A stretch of 64,000 bases of DNA from Limnochorda sp. LNt (GTDB lineage: Bacteria; Bacillota; Limnochordia; Limnochordales; Geochordaceae), in the NCBI RefSeq assembly GCF_035593265.1, contig NZ_CP141614.1, forward strand, positions 2,170,001 to 2,234,000, in the 5' to 3' direction. Below the pieces are notes generated by a model. It ran no database searches. It was not told where the DNA came from and saw nothing but the letters and a program-made list of their open reading frames with translations. Both the position numbers and the translations under genes were made by a program. Positions 1 to 11,972 of this stretch are shown in pieces. Position 1 is the stretch's first letter; each line of letters starts with the position of its first letter.

Positions 1-927
1 CTTGAAGCGCCGCACGTGCTCGAACGCCATGAACGGCCGCTCGTCGAGCCGCCCGCTGGCCACCTGCTCCTCGAGCAGCCGGCGCTCCTCCTCGGGCAAC
101 GGCTCGGCGCCATCGAAGAAGCCCTCGACGCGCACCTGCTCGTCGGCGTCGACCATCGTGGCCAGGGCCTGCACCAGCCGCCACGCCGGGTTGGCCACCC
201 AGGCGTTGTAGGAGCCGTGGATGCCCCGCTCGGTGGGCCCGCCCCAGTCGCCGCCGCGGCACTCGAGCTCGAAGTAGACGATGCCCTTGGTGCCCAGGGT
301 CAGCCAGGGCACGCCCTCCTCGTCCTGGCTGAAGAAGGGGAAGAGCACCGCCTGCGCCGCCTTGAGCTCCCCGGCGTGCGCCTCGACGAAGGGCAGGAAG
401 TGCCGGCTGCCCATCTCCTCCTCGCCCTCGATGGCGAAGATGAGGTTGACGGGCAGCCGCCCGGCCGCCGCCTGATACCCGGCCACCGCCCGGAAGAAGG
501 CGGCCAGCGGCCCCTTGGTGTTGACCGCGCCCCGTGCGATGATGCTGGGGCCCAGCCGGGGCAGCTCCCGGATCTCGGCGCCCCAGGGATCCGAGCTCCA
601 GTTGGGCTCGTCGGCCGGCATCACGTCGTACATGCCGTAGACCAGCACCGTGTGGGGCGCCCCCTGGTCGAGTCGCCCGTAGACGATGGGATGCCCCGCC
701 GTGGGCACCACTCGCGCCTGTCCGCCCAGGGCCCGCACGAAGCCGGCCACCTGTTCGGCCGTCTCCTGGATGCCCTCGCCCGTGTAGCTGACGCTGGGCG
801 TGCGCAGGAAGGCGCGCACCGCCTCCAGGTCCTCGCGGAAATGGGCCCGCAGGTGCTCGATGACACGCTCGATGACTGGCTCGTCGAATCGCTCGTGGAC
901 CCCGTCGTTGACTCGCTCGTCGCTCAT
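1..927 (-). CDS. M20-family metallohydrolase homologue, 3' end outside the window
   Basis: The first 309 codons are present and the C-terminus runs off the window edge. The sequence follows the M20 peptidase / acetylornithine deacetylase / CNDP-dipeptidase layout. A YGMYDVMP motif lies near residues 97-104, RGAVNTKG near 132-139, and an EGEEEMGS motif near 170. The family motifs are normally YGHYDVxP and RGxxDxKG, so the metal-binding His (Met at about 99) and the bridging Asp (Asn at about 136) are both replaced, while the Glu-Glu pair is kept. It is the last gene of the iclR-permease-permease-binding protein operon: its ATG overlaps the upstream TGA as ATGA. The context suggests it acts on an imported peptide or amide, but with these substitutions activity or metal use is doubtful. 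The family call is firm; the substrate is unknown. Confidence 0.85.
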   Translation of the reverse strand, partial: MSDERVNDGVHERFDEPVIERVIEHLRAHFREDLEAVRAFLRTPSVSYTGEGIQETAEQVAGFVRALGGQARVVPTAGHPIVYGRLDQGAPHTVLVYGMYDVMPADEPNWSSDPWGAEIRELPRLGPSIIARGAVNTKGPLAAFFRAVAGYQAAAGRLPVNLIFAIEGEEEMGSRHFLPFVEAHAGELKAAQAVLFPFFSQDEEGVPWLTLGTKGIVYFELECRGGDWGGPTERGIHGSYNAWVANPAWRLVQALATMVDADEQVRVEGFFDGAEPLPEEERRLLEEQVASGRLDERPFMAFEHVRRFK

Positions 928-2564
928 GGCCTCACATCCCACTCCGAGGCTCGAAACTCGAACGGCACGATGGACGGATCGGCGTCGACCAGGCGCACGT
1001 TGACCGCGGCCAGCATGTTGGGGTAGTAGAGGAAGACCGCCGGCACCCGCTCCTGGAAGAGCACCTGCAGCCGGTCGTAGAGCTCCTTGCGCCGGGCGGG
1101 GTCGCGCTCGGCGGCCGCCGCGTCGATGAGCGCGTCCACCTCCGGGTCGGAGAAGTTGGAGAGGTTGTACTGTCCGCCGGTGCGGAACGTGGAGCTGACG
1201 TGGTCCGGGTCGAAGGTGTCGGTCCAGCCCAACACCACCAGATCGAAGTCGTCGCTGAAGACCCGGCTCAGCACCGTCGGGAAGTCCAGGCGCTGGATGC
1301 GCACCTGCATGCCGACAGCCTGCAGATTGGCCTGGATGATGGCCGCCGTCTGCTCCCGCAGCGTGTTGCCCGTCGGCACCAGCAGCTCCACCGTGCGCCC
1401 GCGCTCCCAGCCCGCCTGGCTCAGCAGGGCGCGGGCCGCGGCGGGGTCGTGGGGGATGGGGTCGAGGTCCCGGTTTTCGTATGGCGTCACCGGCGAGAAC
1501 GGCCCCCGCGCCCGCACCGCCTGCCCCTTGTAGAGCTGCTGTACCATCAGGTCGACGTCGACGGCCATCGCGATGGCTCGCCGCACCCGCACGTCCTGGA
1601 AGTAGGGGCGGGCGTGGTTGATGGCGAGGAACTGGTACCCCAGGGACGGCTCCGTGACGGGGCGCAGGTGGGCCGCCCGCTTCACCAGCTCCCAGTCTTG
1701 CAGCGGCACCTCGCCGATGCCCGGCCCCGCCACCACGTCGATCTCTCCGTTGATGAGGGCCGCAGCGATGGAGGGCGCCGGAGCGATGCGGATCAGGATG
1801 CGATCCACCCTGGCCGGGCCTCGATAGTAGTGGTCGTATCGCTCGAGCTCGACGTACTGGTCGGTCACGTACCGCACGAAGCGAAACGGCCCGCTCCCCA
1901 CCGTCGGGCGCAGCAGCGCATCGGCCCGCGCCAGCTGCTCCGGCGAGAGCCCTTCCAGCAGGTGCTTGGGGATGACGAAGACCCCCGTACCGAACTGCTC
2001 CAGGAACCTGGCCGGGTCGACCGCCGTCTTGGTGGTGATGGCGATGGTGTGGGCGTCGATGACCCTGACGCCCGGGATGGTGGCCCCCATCTTCTTGCCG
2101 TTGGCGTCCAGCCCCTCGATGGACTTGATGGCGTTGCCCCGGTTGGTCTGGACGCCCGGTGTGGCGATGGTCTCGATGGTGAAGCGCACGTCCTCGGCGG
2201 TGATGGGGCGCCCGTCGTGCCACGTCGCCCGCGGATCCAGGTGAAACGTGTAGGTGCGCCCGTCCGCCGAGATCTCCCACGAGCGTGCCAGGCGCGGCCG
2301 GAAGCTCATGTCGGGCCGCATCTCCACCAGGCTGTCGTAGATGAAGTGGACCACGAAGTAGCCGTAGCTGGAGTCGGCGTTGATGGCGCTCAGGCTGCCC
2401 GGCGCGCTCCACAGGCCGACCCGGATCACCTTGCCGGCCTCGGCCGCCCCGGCCATGCCCACCAGCGGGGCCAGCGCCAGTGACGACACCACCAGCAGGG
2501 CGAGCCCTACCACGACCTCGACGGCGACCCGTTTGCGACCTCGCATGCGACCGCGCACACCCAT
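924..2564 (-). CDS. ABC transporter substrate-binding protein, peptide/solute family 5
   Basis: A 546-residue extracytoplasmic binding protein of the DppA/OppA class (SBP_bac_5). It has an Arg-rich N-terminus and a hydrophobic export segment around residues 13-35 ending at an AEA-type site. The typical segments follow: SFRPRLARSWEISADG, the FHL...ATWHDGRPITAEDV block near residues 125-150, and a C-terminal NLSNFSDPEVDALIDAA block. The ATG at 2564 is chosen because GAGGAG lies about 11 nt upstream; a second ATG at 2546 is possible. It would capture a peptide or similar solute and hand it to the two permeases encoded just upstream. No ATPase gene is visible in this operon, so ATPases are either elsewhere or shared with another system. 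The ligand cannot be told from sequence. Confidence 0.92.
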   Translation of the reverse strand: MGVRGRMRGRKRVAVEVVVGLALLVVSSLALAPLVGMAGAAEAGKVIRVGLWSAPGSLSAINADSSYGYFVVHFIYDSLVEMRPDMSFRPRLARSWEISADGRTYTFHLDPRATWHDGRPITAEDVRFTIETIATPGVQTNRGNAIKSIEGLDANGKKMGATIPGVRVIDAHTIAITTKTAVDPARFLEQFGTGVFVIPKHLLEGLSPEQLARADALLRPTVGSGPFRFVRYVTDQYVELERYDHYYRGPARVDRILIRIAPAPSIAAALINGEIDVVAGPGIGEVPLQDWELVKRAAHLRPVTEPSLGYQFLAINHARPYFQDVRVRRAIAMAVDVDLMVQQLYKGQAVRARGPFSPVTPYENRDLDPIPHDPAAARALLSQAGWERGRTVELLVPTGNTLREQTAAIIQANLQAVGMQVRIQRLDFPTVLSRVFSDDFDLVVLGWTDTFDPDHVSSTFRTGGQYNLSNFSDPEVDALIDAAAAERDPARRKELYDRLQVLFQERVPAVFLYYPNMLAAVNVRLVDADPSIVPFEFRASEWDVRP

Positions 2565-2587
2565 GGACGTCGACGCTCCTCTCCTCT

Positions 2588-3508
2588 TCACAGCCTCGTG
2601 CGGGGGTCGAGCGCGTCTCGCAGCCCGTCCCCCACGAAGTTGATGGCGAGCACCGCCAGCACGATGAGAAGCCCCGGTGGGGCCCACAGCCACGGCATGC
2701 CCTCCAGCACCGCCATCGATTGGGCCTCCGTCAGGAGATTGCCCCAACTGGGGGTGGGAGGCTGGACCCCCATGCCGAGGAAGCTGAGCGACGCCTCCGC
2801 GATGATGGCCTGCGCCGTGCCGAAGGTGGCGGCCACCAGCACGGGGGGAAGGGCGTTGGGAAGCAGGTGTCGCAGGAGGATGCGATGCTCCGGCACCCCT
2901 ACCGCCCGGGCGGCGGCCACGAACTCCTGCGCCTCGAGCCGCAACACCTCGGCCCTGACGAGGCGGGCGATCTGAGGCCAGCCCATGAGACCCAGCACCA
3001 GGATGACGTTGCCAAGGCCCGGCCCCAGGATGGCGACCAGCACCAGCACGAGCACCAGCGAGGGAAAGGCCAGCACGATGTCGCTCAAGCGCATGAGGGC
3101 CGCGTCGACCATCCCGCCGGCGAACCCGGCCACTGCCCCCACCATCACCCCCAGCACGACGTTGATGGTGACCGCCGCCACGCCCACCGCGAGCGATACC
3201 CTCGCCCCATGAAGCACCCGGCTCAGGACGTCACGGCCGATGGTATCGGTGCCCAGGGGGTGGGCGAGGGAGGGCGGCTGTGCGAACGCCAGCGGATCCA
3301 GCGCGGCCGGGTCGTACGGGGCCAGCACGGGCGCCAGGAGGGCCGCCCCGCTCAGCCCCGCCATCACCATCAACCCGGCCACGGCCAGCCGGTGGCGGCC
3401 AAAGCGGCGCGCTGCCTGGGCCCAGAAGGAGCGGCCGGCCGCCGGATCGGTGGCAGCCGATGCCTCACTCGTAACGGATGCGAGGGTCCACGACGGCGTA
3501 GAGGACAT
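2588..3508 (-). CDS. ABC transporter permease, DppC/OppC type
   Basis: A 306-residue inner-membrane permease. It has an N-terminal cytosolic segment, a first helix near residues 40-60, the family signature HPLGTDTIGRDVLSRVLHGA near residues 83-102, and then five further helices with the cytoplasmic EAA loop (EFVAAARAVGVPEHRILLRH). It ends in the usual GDGLRDALDPR motif. The ATG at 3508 lies inside the end of the upstream permease gene (about 44 bp overlap) and is preceded by GGGAGG at good spacing; no in-frame start exists after the upstream stop. It pairs with the DppB-type permease to form the membrane channel of the operon's importer. Confidence 0.93.
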   Translation of the reverse strand: MSSTPSWTLASVTSEASAATDPAAGRSFWAQAARRFGRHRLAVAGLMVMAGLSGAALLAPVLAPYDPAALDPLAFAQPPSLAHPLGTDTIGRDVLSRVLHGARVSLAVGVAAVTINVVLGVMVGAVAGFAGGMVDAALMRLSDIVLAFPSLVLVLVLVAILGPGLGNVILVLGLMGWPQIARLVRAEVLRLEAQEFVAAARAVGVPEHRILLRHLLPNALPPVLVAATFGTAQAIIAEASLSFLGMGVQPPTPSWGNLLTEAQSMAVLEGMPWLWAPPGLLIVLAVLAINFVGDGLRDALDPRTRL

Positions 3509-4415
3509 CGGCGATCAGCCCTCCCAACAGTACCGCCAGGGCGGCCAGCAGATTGATGGCCATCAGGGTGGGGTAGTCACGCCCGAGGATGGCCTGGATC
3601 GTCAGCGACCCCATCCCCGGCCACTGGAAGACCTGCTCCGTGATGACGGCACCCCCGATCAGGGCCGGCAACTGGAGCCCGGCCATGGTGATGACGGGGA
3701 CCAGGCTGTTGCGCAGGACGTGACGGGAGACGACCCGCCACTCCGCCAGCCCCTTGGCCCGAGCGGTGCGGACGTAGTCCTGGCGCAGGGCTTCGAGGGC
3801 GCTGGAGCGGGTCAGCCGCACCACCATCCCCACGTTGGTCAACGCCAGCACCGTGGCGGGCAGCACCAGGTGCCGGGCCACGTCGCCCCACGACGCCTCG
3901 CCCCCGAGGGTCGCCATGCCGCCCGTCGGCAGCCATCCCAGCCGCAGGGCGAAGACGTAGATGCCCGCCAGCGACAGGAAGAAGGTGGGCAGGGACACGC
4001 CCGACACGGCCACGAACCCGCCGACGTAGTCGACCCACGAGTAGGGCCGCAGCGCCGAGGCGATCCCCAGGGGGACCGCGACGGCGTAGGCGACCAGCGT
4101 GGCGACCGTCGTCAGCAGGAGGCTCGGTCCCAAGCGCTCGGCGATGCGATCGGCCACCGGCTGATAGGTGGTGAAGGAGAAGCCGAGATTGCCGGCCGCG
4201 AGTTGCCCCAGCCATTTGCCGTACCGGACCGGCCACGGCTGGTCCAGGCCCAGCGCCTGGCGGCGCGCCATCCGGTCCGCCTCGCTCATCGACGGGTCGA
4301 TCATCAAGTCGACCGCGTCGCCTGGCGCGAGGTCGATGAGGAGGAAGTTGAGCAGGGTGATGCCGAGCAGCACCGGCGCCATGATGGCCAGGCGCCGGAC
4401 GATGAACCGAATCAT
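3465..4415 (-). CDS. ABC transporter permease, DppB/OppB type
   Basis: A 316-residue permease starting MIRFIVRRLAIMAPVLLGIT, a typical DppB start with a helix at residues 10-30. It continues with the periplasmic LGLDQPWPVRYGKWLGQLAAGNLGFS-type region, five more helices and the EAA loop (YVRTARAKGLAEWRVVSRHV), and ends DVLYAVVDPRIRYE. The ATG overlaps the TGA of the upstream iclR-type gene as ATGA and is preceded by GGGGAGAGG, so the regulator and transporter are translationally coupled. It is partner of the DppC-type permease encoded directly downstream. Confidence 0.94.
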   Translation of the reverse strand: MIRFIVRRLAIMAPVLLGITLLNFLLIDLAPGDAVDLMIDPSMSEADRMARRQALGLDQPWPVRYGKWLGQLAAGNLGFSFTTYQPVADRIAERLGPSLLLTTVATLVAYAVAVPLGIASALRPYSWVDYVGGFVAVSGVSLPTFFLSLAGIYVFALRLGWLPTGGMATLGGEASWGDVARHLVLPATVLALTNVGMVVRLTRSSALEALRQDYVRTARAKGLAEWRVVSRHVLRNSLVPVITMAGLQLPALIGGAVITEQVFQWPGMGSLTIQAILGRDYPTLMAINLLAALAVLLGGLIADVLYAVVDPRIRYE

Positions 4416-5374
4416 GACGGCCTCTCCCCATGGTGCGGTCCGTCCGCGGCCGCTGCGCGCTCGAAGGCGGGCGGGACGACCCCTCCGAAGCGGGCGGTCA
4501 CCTCGGCGGCCGCCTGGCGGACCAGGGCCCCGTACCGGGGGACGAGGGCGTCGGGCAGGCGGAAGGACGGCCCCGCCACGCTGATGGCCCCCACAGGCTC
4601 GCCCGACGGGCCGAAGATGGGGGCTCCCACCGCCCGCGCTCCCGGATCGACGTCCTCGTCGCTGAAGGCGTAGCCCCGCTCGCGAACGTCGTCCAGGATG
4701 CGGCGCAGGCGGGCTGGATCCAGGACGGTGCGGGGCGTGTAGCGCGGCAGGCTCGCCAGCTGGGCCAGTACCTGCTCCTGTTGGTGGGCGGGCAGGTAGG
4801 CCAGGATGGCCTGCGGGCAGGCCCCTGCGTGCAGGGGGTAGCGCCCGCCGACGCGGGCGGTGAGCCGCACGCGCTGCGCGCTGTCGCGCAGATCGACCAC
4901 CACCGCCAGCCGCTGGTGACGCTCGACCAGGTGGACGGACTCGCCCGTCTCGGCAGCCAGGCGATCCATGACGGGACGGGCGGCCCGCACCAGGCCGATG
5001 CGTTCACGCGCCGCCTCGCCCAGGGCCAGGAGGGTCGGGCCGAGACGGTAGCGGCGTTCGCCCGGCTCCTGCACGACCAGGTCGTGGCGCTCCAGCGTCC
5101 GCAGGAGGCGATAGACCTGCGTCTTGGTCAGCCCGAGCTGGCGGGCCAGCTCCGAGACGCCCGCGGTGCGCTCCGGCGGCCACTGGGCCATGGCCAGCAA
5201 CAGCTGGACGGCCTTGTCCACGCTGGCGATGGCGTAAGTGTCGGCCGCCAGGCGAGGCGCCGGCGAGTCCGTCGGCGACCCCAGCGGCGACACCGTCGGA
5301 GACCCCGGCAGCCCCAACGATCCCGGCAACCCCGTCGATCCCGCCGTCACCCCGTCTCTCCCCCCTGTCCCCAC
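4412..5374 (-). CDS. IclR-family transcriptional regulator
   Basis: A cytosolic repressor/activator with a winged helix-turn-helix near residues 50-110 (the segment around SVDKAVQLLLAMAQ and VSELARQLGLTKTQVYRLLR) and a C-terminal IclR effector domain (about 130-305) with the usual GARAVGAPIFGPSGEPVGAISVAG block. The first 45 residues are a Pro/Gly/Ser/Thr-rich low-complexity stretch that is not part of the family fold. The GTG at 5374 has GGGGAGGGG upstream, but a later GTG within the low-complexity stretch is also possible. It is the first gene of the ABC transporter operon and probably controls it in response to the transported compound. An inverted repeat about 75 bp upstream (5449-5461) is a candidate operator. 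Confidence 0.92.
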   Translation of the reverse strand: MGTGGRDGVTAGSTGLPGSLGLPGSPTVSPLGSPTDSPAPRLAADTYAIASVDKAVQLLLAMAQWPPERTAGVSELARQLGLTKTQVYRLLRTLERHDLVVQEPGERRYRLGPTLLALGEAARERIGLVRAARPVMDRLAAETGESVHLVERHQRLAVVVDLRDSAQRVRLTARVGGRYPLHAGACPQAILAYLPAHQQEQVLAQLASLPRYTPRTVLDPARLRRILDDVRERGYAFSDEDVDPGARAVGAPIFGPSGEPVGAISVAGPSFRLPDALVPRYGALVRQAAAEVTARFGGVVPPAFERAAAADGPHHGERPS

Positions 5375-5437
5375 CCTGCCCCTCCCCGACCCGACGGCTG
5401 GCCGGGCCGATGCCGTCCGATCTCGAGGAGGCGGGTG

Positions 5438-5500
5438 TTACGTGTGATAAAACGCCGTTTTGCTATCGAGAATTTGACGGGCGATGTTCGACGGGTCCAT
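5438..5500 (-). CDS. Possible 20-residue leader peptide ahead of the iclR-type gene
   Basis: A minus-strand ATG at 5500 is preceded by the strong ribosome-binding sequence AAGGAGG a few bases upstream and opens a 20-codon frame ending in TAA, about 60 nt before the regulator's GTG. The ATG sits in the loop of a small perfect hairpin (GGGTC gatg GACCC), which could hide the start. The last third of the ORF overlaps the AAAACG-C-CGTTTT inverted repeat. I recognise no family. It may be a translated leader or simply a fortuitous ORF on the mRNA leader. Confidence 0.25.
   Translation of the reverse strand: MDPSNIARQILDSKTAFYHT
5449..5461. promoter_or_regulatory. Candidate IclR-type operator
   Basis: A perfect inverted repeat AAAACG-C-CGTTTT with 6-bp arms, flanked by GAT on the left and ATC three bases out on the right. 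Operators of the IclR/KdgR class are commonly short A-runs and T-runs around a GC centre, so a role as autoregulatory site of the downstream iclR-type gene is plausible. A related site occurs at 17323-17337. Confidence 0.4.
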
Positions 5501-5697
5501 CGACCCTCCTTCAGGGGCGGCACAGGTATACAGAAGACATGGGCCGGACGCGAGACGAGCCGGACAGGCGCTCCCCGTCCGGCTCGTCCTCGATGGCTCG
5601 CTGGTTCCCGTTCGGCGGCGGTCGGCCACTGGCCCCCGCCGCCGCCAGTCGCCGCCGCGCCCCGCCCGCGGAGGGGGTGTCCTCCTCTGCGTGACGG

Positions 5698-5727
5698 GCG
5701 GATTTTAAAAAGTTATTTAAATTCCGC
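5698..5727. promoter_or_regulatory. AT-rich 30-bp palindrome, copy 1
   Basis: Two 12-bp arms (GCGGATTTTAAA and TTTAAATTCCGC, one mismatch) around the 6-bp spacer AAGTTA. It stands out sharply from the surrounding GC-rich DNA and matches 26 of 30 positions of the element at 17068-17097, including the spacer pattern AAG-Y-TA. It lies upstream of the iclR-type transporter operon. It lacks a T-tract and does not look like a terminator; binding of a dimeric regulator is the simplest reading. Confidence 0.55.
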
Positions 5728-5789
5728 TTCTATGGCGAGAGCGACGACCTATGTGGCGCGCCTGCGCCCGATGCGCCTGGAGATACCAA

Positions 5790-5818
5790 GGGGGTGACCC
5801 CTCGGCGGAGTCACCCCC
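5790..5818 (-). terminator. Hairpin after the PorV-like barrel gene
   Basis: A perfect 9-bp stem (GGGGGTGAC / GTCACCCCC) with an 11-nt loop lies about 65 bp after the stop of the barrel gene on the minus strand. Read on that strand, the stem is followed by TTGGTAT, a weak T-rich tail. It is the likely end of the subtilase-barrel transcript. Confidence 0.5.
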
Positions 5819-5883
5819 TCACCCTGACTGCCGGTATCCGGCCGCGGCTCCTGGCGCCACACGGGCCCCCGCGGACCGGACGG

Positions 5884-6831
5884 CTAAAACCTCAGGGCCA
5901 GCGACAGCCTGTGCGAGTCGGGCAGGGTGGCCGGCATCAGGTAGGCGTAGTCCACCTGCAGCGACCCCAGCCGCAGGCCGATGCCAGCCGTGAGTTCCCG
6001 AGAGTCCGCCGCATCCTCGCCGTCGCCGCCCATCGGAGCGGTGATGCCACCCCGCAGCGCCAGCAGGCCCAGGCCCAGTTCGGCACCCGCGTGGTAGTAC
6101 TGGCTGTGCCCGCCGACGCTCTCGACGTCGGCCGCCAGCAGCAGCGAGCGCAGGCGTACGCTGGCCCCGGCCACCAGCCGCCGCTCCCAGGCCTCCACAG
6201 CGCCCGTGCTGTAGCGGATGGGCGTGGCGACCGCGTTTTCGACCACGAGCCCCAGCCTCACCGGGCCCAGCTGCACCAGCGCACCGGCGTCCAGCGCCGC
6301 CCCCGTGCCCTGCGCCGGGCCGAGGTCAGGCTCATCCCCGCCGACCAGCTCCGCGCTCCTCACCAGCAGGTACTTGCCCCGCACCCCCACCGCCACGGGG
6401 CCGAGCTCGGTCGCCGCCCCCACGAGCCCCGCCAGGTTGCTGTAGGCGAAGTTCGGCAGGATCTCGCCCCCTTCACCCGCTCCTGGGATGCCCGGCGAGT
6501 TGAGGTACAGCGCCCCGACCCCCAACTTCCTCAGCGCCAGCCCCAGGGCGCCGTAGCCGACGACCTGGTACTGCGTCGAGTAGAAGCTGGTGAGCCCCGG
6601 CCGCCCCAGCGTGGCCAACCCCGCGGGGTTGTAGAAGAGGGCGTTTTCGTCTTCCGACACGCCCGCGAAGGCCCCGCCCAGGGCCAGGGGCCGAGCGCCG
6701 GCACCGATCTGGAAGATGGCCCCGGCCCCCACCACCGTGCCGTCGCCATCCGCCGCCGCGACGGCAGGCCCGACCGCCAGCACGGCAACCATCGCCAGAG
6801 CCAGCGCCCACTTCGACCGCATGCCCGTCAT
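5884..6831 (-). CDS. PorV/UPF0164-like outer-membrane beta-barrel protein
   Basis: A 315-residue protein with a signal peptide (residues 4-26, cleaved near AVAAADG). It then has the PorV/PorQ/UPF0164 opening: GAGARPLALGGAFAGVSED followed by NALFYNPAGLATL near residues 38-72. The rest is alternating beta-strand sequence, and the last residue is Phe, the usual barrel-assembly signal. In Bacteroidota, PorV is the outer-membrane shuttle that binds the C-terminal domain of type IX cargo; here the gene lies 32 bp downstream of a subtilase with such a domain, so it may bind or display that protease. The ATG at 6831 is chosen over the one at 6822. Its presence implies an outer membrane. The barrel call is strong; the export role is inferred. 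Confidence 0.82.
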   Translation of the reverse strand: MTGMRSKWALALAMVAVLAVGPAVAAADGDGTVVGAGAIFQIGAGARPLALGGAFAGVSEDENALFYNPAGLATLGRPGLTSFYSTQYQVVGYGALGLALRKLGVGALYLNSPGIPGAGEGGEILPNFAYSNLAGLVGAATELGPVAVGVRGKYLLVRSAELVGGDEPDLGPAQGTGAALDAGALVQLGPVRLGLVVENAVATPIRYSTGAVEAWERRLVAGASVRLRSLLLAADVESVGGHSQYYHAGAELGLGLLALRGGITAPMGGDGEDAADSRELTAGIGLRLGSLQVDYAYLMPATLPDSHRLSLALRF

Positions 6832-6863
6832 GGTAGGTCCACCCCGTCCCTTCCGCATCCGGC

Positions 6864-11594
<4,731 letters not shown>

Positions 11595-11962
11595 GACGCC
11601 CAACCCCCTCGAGGTTCCGGATTGTTCAAGATCGGGTCGCCACTTGACGAATCGATGGAACCGACGGCGCGTTGACTGAAGCCGTTCGTGGCGGGAAGGA
11701 GAAACCCTGCCGACAGGACGCCTCGTTGCGTTTCGAATCACCGAGGATGGAGTCGAACGAGGCTTAGCCCTCCCCGCCCGCTGGCCTCGGGTGCTGTCGG
11801 AGCGACGCGCAGGGGCCGCTCCGCATGGCTGGAGCGGCCCCCATTTGAACGGCGCGAACCGGCGCCACTACTCCTCCAACGGCGTCGCCGACCCGTGCCC
11901 GCTCACTTGATCCTGTGTCCCCTCGCTTGATCCTGTGCCCCGTCGCTTGATCCTGTGCCCCC
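11595..11962. other. Intergenic region with hairpin and tandem repeats
   Basis: About 370 bp between two minus-strand genes. It holds the leader of the subtilase gene, a strong hairpin (11812-11841) and a run of 20-bp tandem repeats that starts at the stop codon of the GH20 gene. I see no protein gene; open frames here read through from the subtilase frame and show no family match. Confidence 0.6.
11812..11841. terminator. Strong hairpin downstream of the GH20 gene
   Basis: Perfect 11-bp arms GGGGCCGCTCC / GGAGCGGCCCC enclose an 8-nt loop. It lies about 120 bp after the GH20 stop on the minus strand and ahead of the subtilase gene. There is no good T-tract on either strand (CATTT on the plus side), so terminator function is likely but not certain. 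Confidence 0.45.
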
Positions 11963-11972
11963 TCACTTGATC
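11902..11972. repeat. 20-bp tandem repeat, about 3.5 copies
   Basis: Units begin at 11902, 11922, 11942 and (partial) 11962, with the shared core CTTGATCCTGTGYCCC; the fourth unit diverges after CTTGATC and contains the stop codon of the GH20 gene. The copies differ by one or two bases. Multiple short terminal repeats of this style occur at the ends of IS21-family elements, and an IS21 helper-gene relic lies at 43993-44120, so this may be the scar of an element end. No transposase is present here. Confidence 0.6.

Larger units (their letters stand above)
5375..5883. other. Regulatory intergenic region between the iclR-type operon and the subtilase/barrel operon
   Basis: About 500 bp without a confident protein gene. 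In minus-strand order it holds the terminator hairpin of the barrel gene (5790-5818), an AT-rich 30-bp palindrome (5698-5727), a minus-strand Shine-Dalgarno sequence with a 20-codon mini-ORF (5438-5500), and an IclR-like inverted repeat (5449-5461). A GTATAC core lies at 5517-5522. No clear sigma-A promoter could be assigned by eye. Confidence 0.6.

Noticed and set aside
11902-11972. CRISPR array
   Set aside because: The 20-bp units are directly tandem with no unique spacers, and no cas genes are present.
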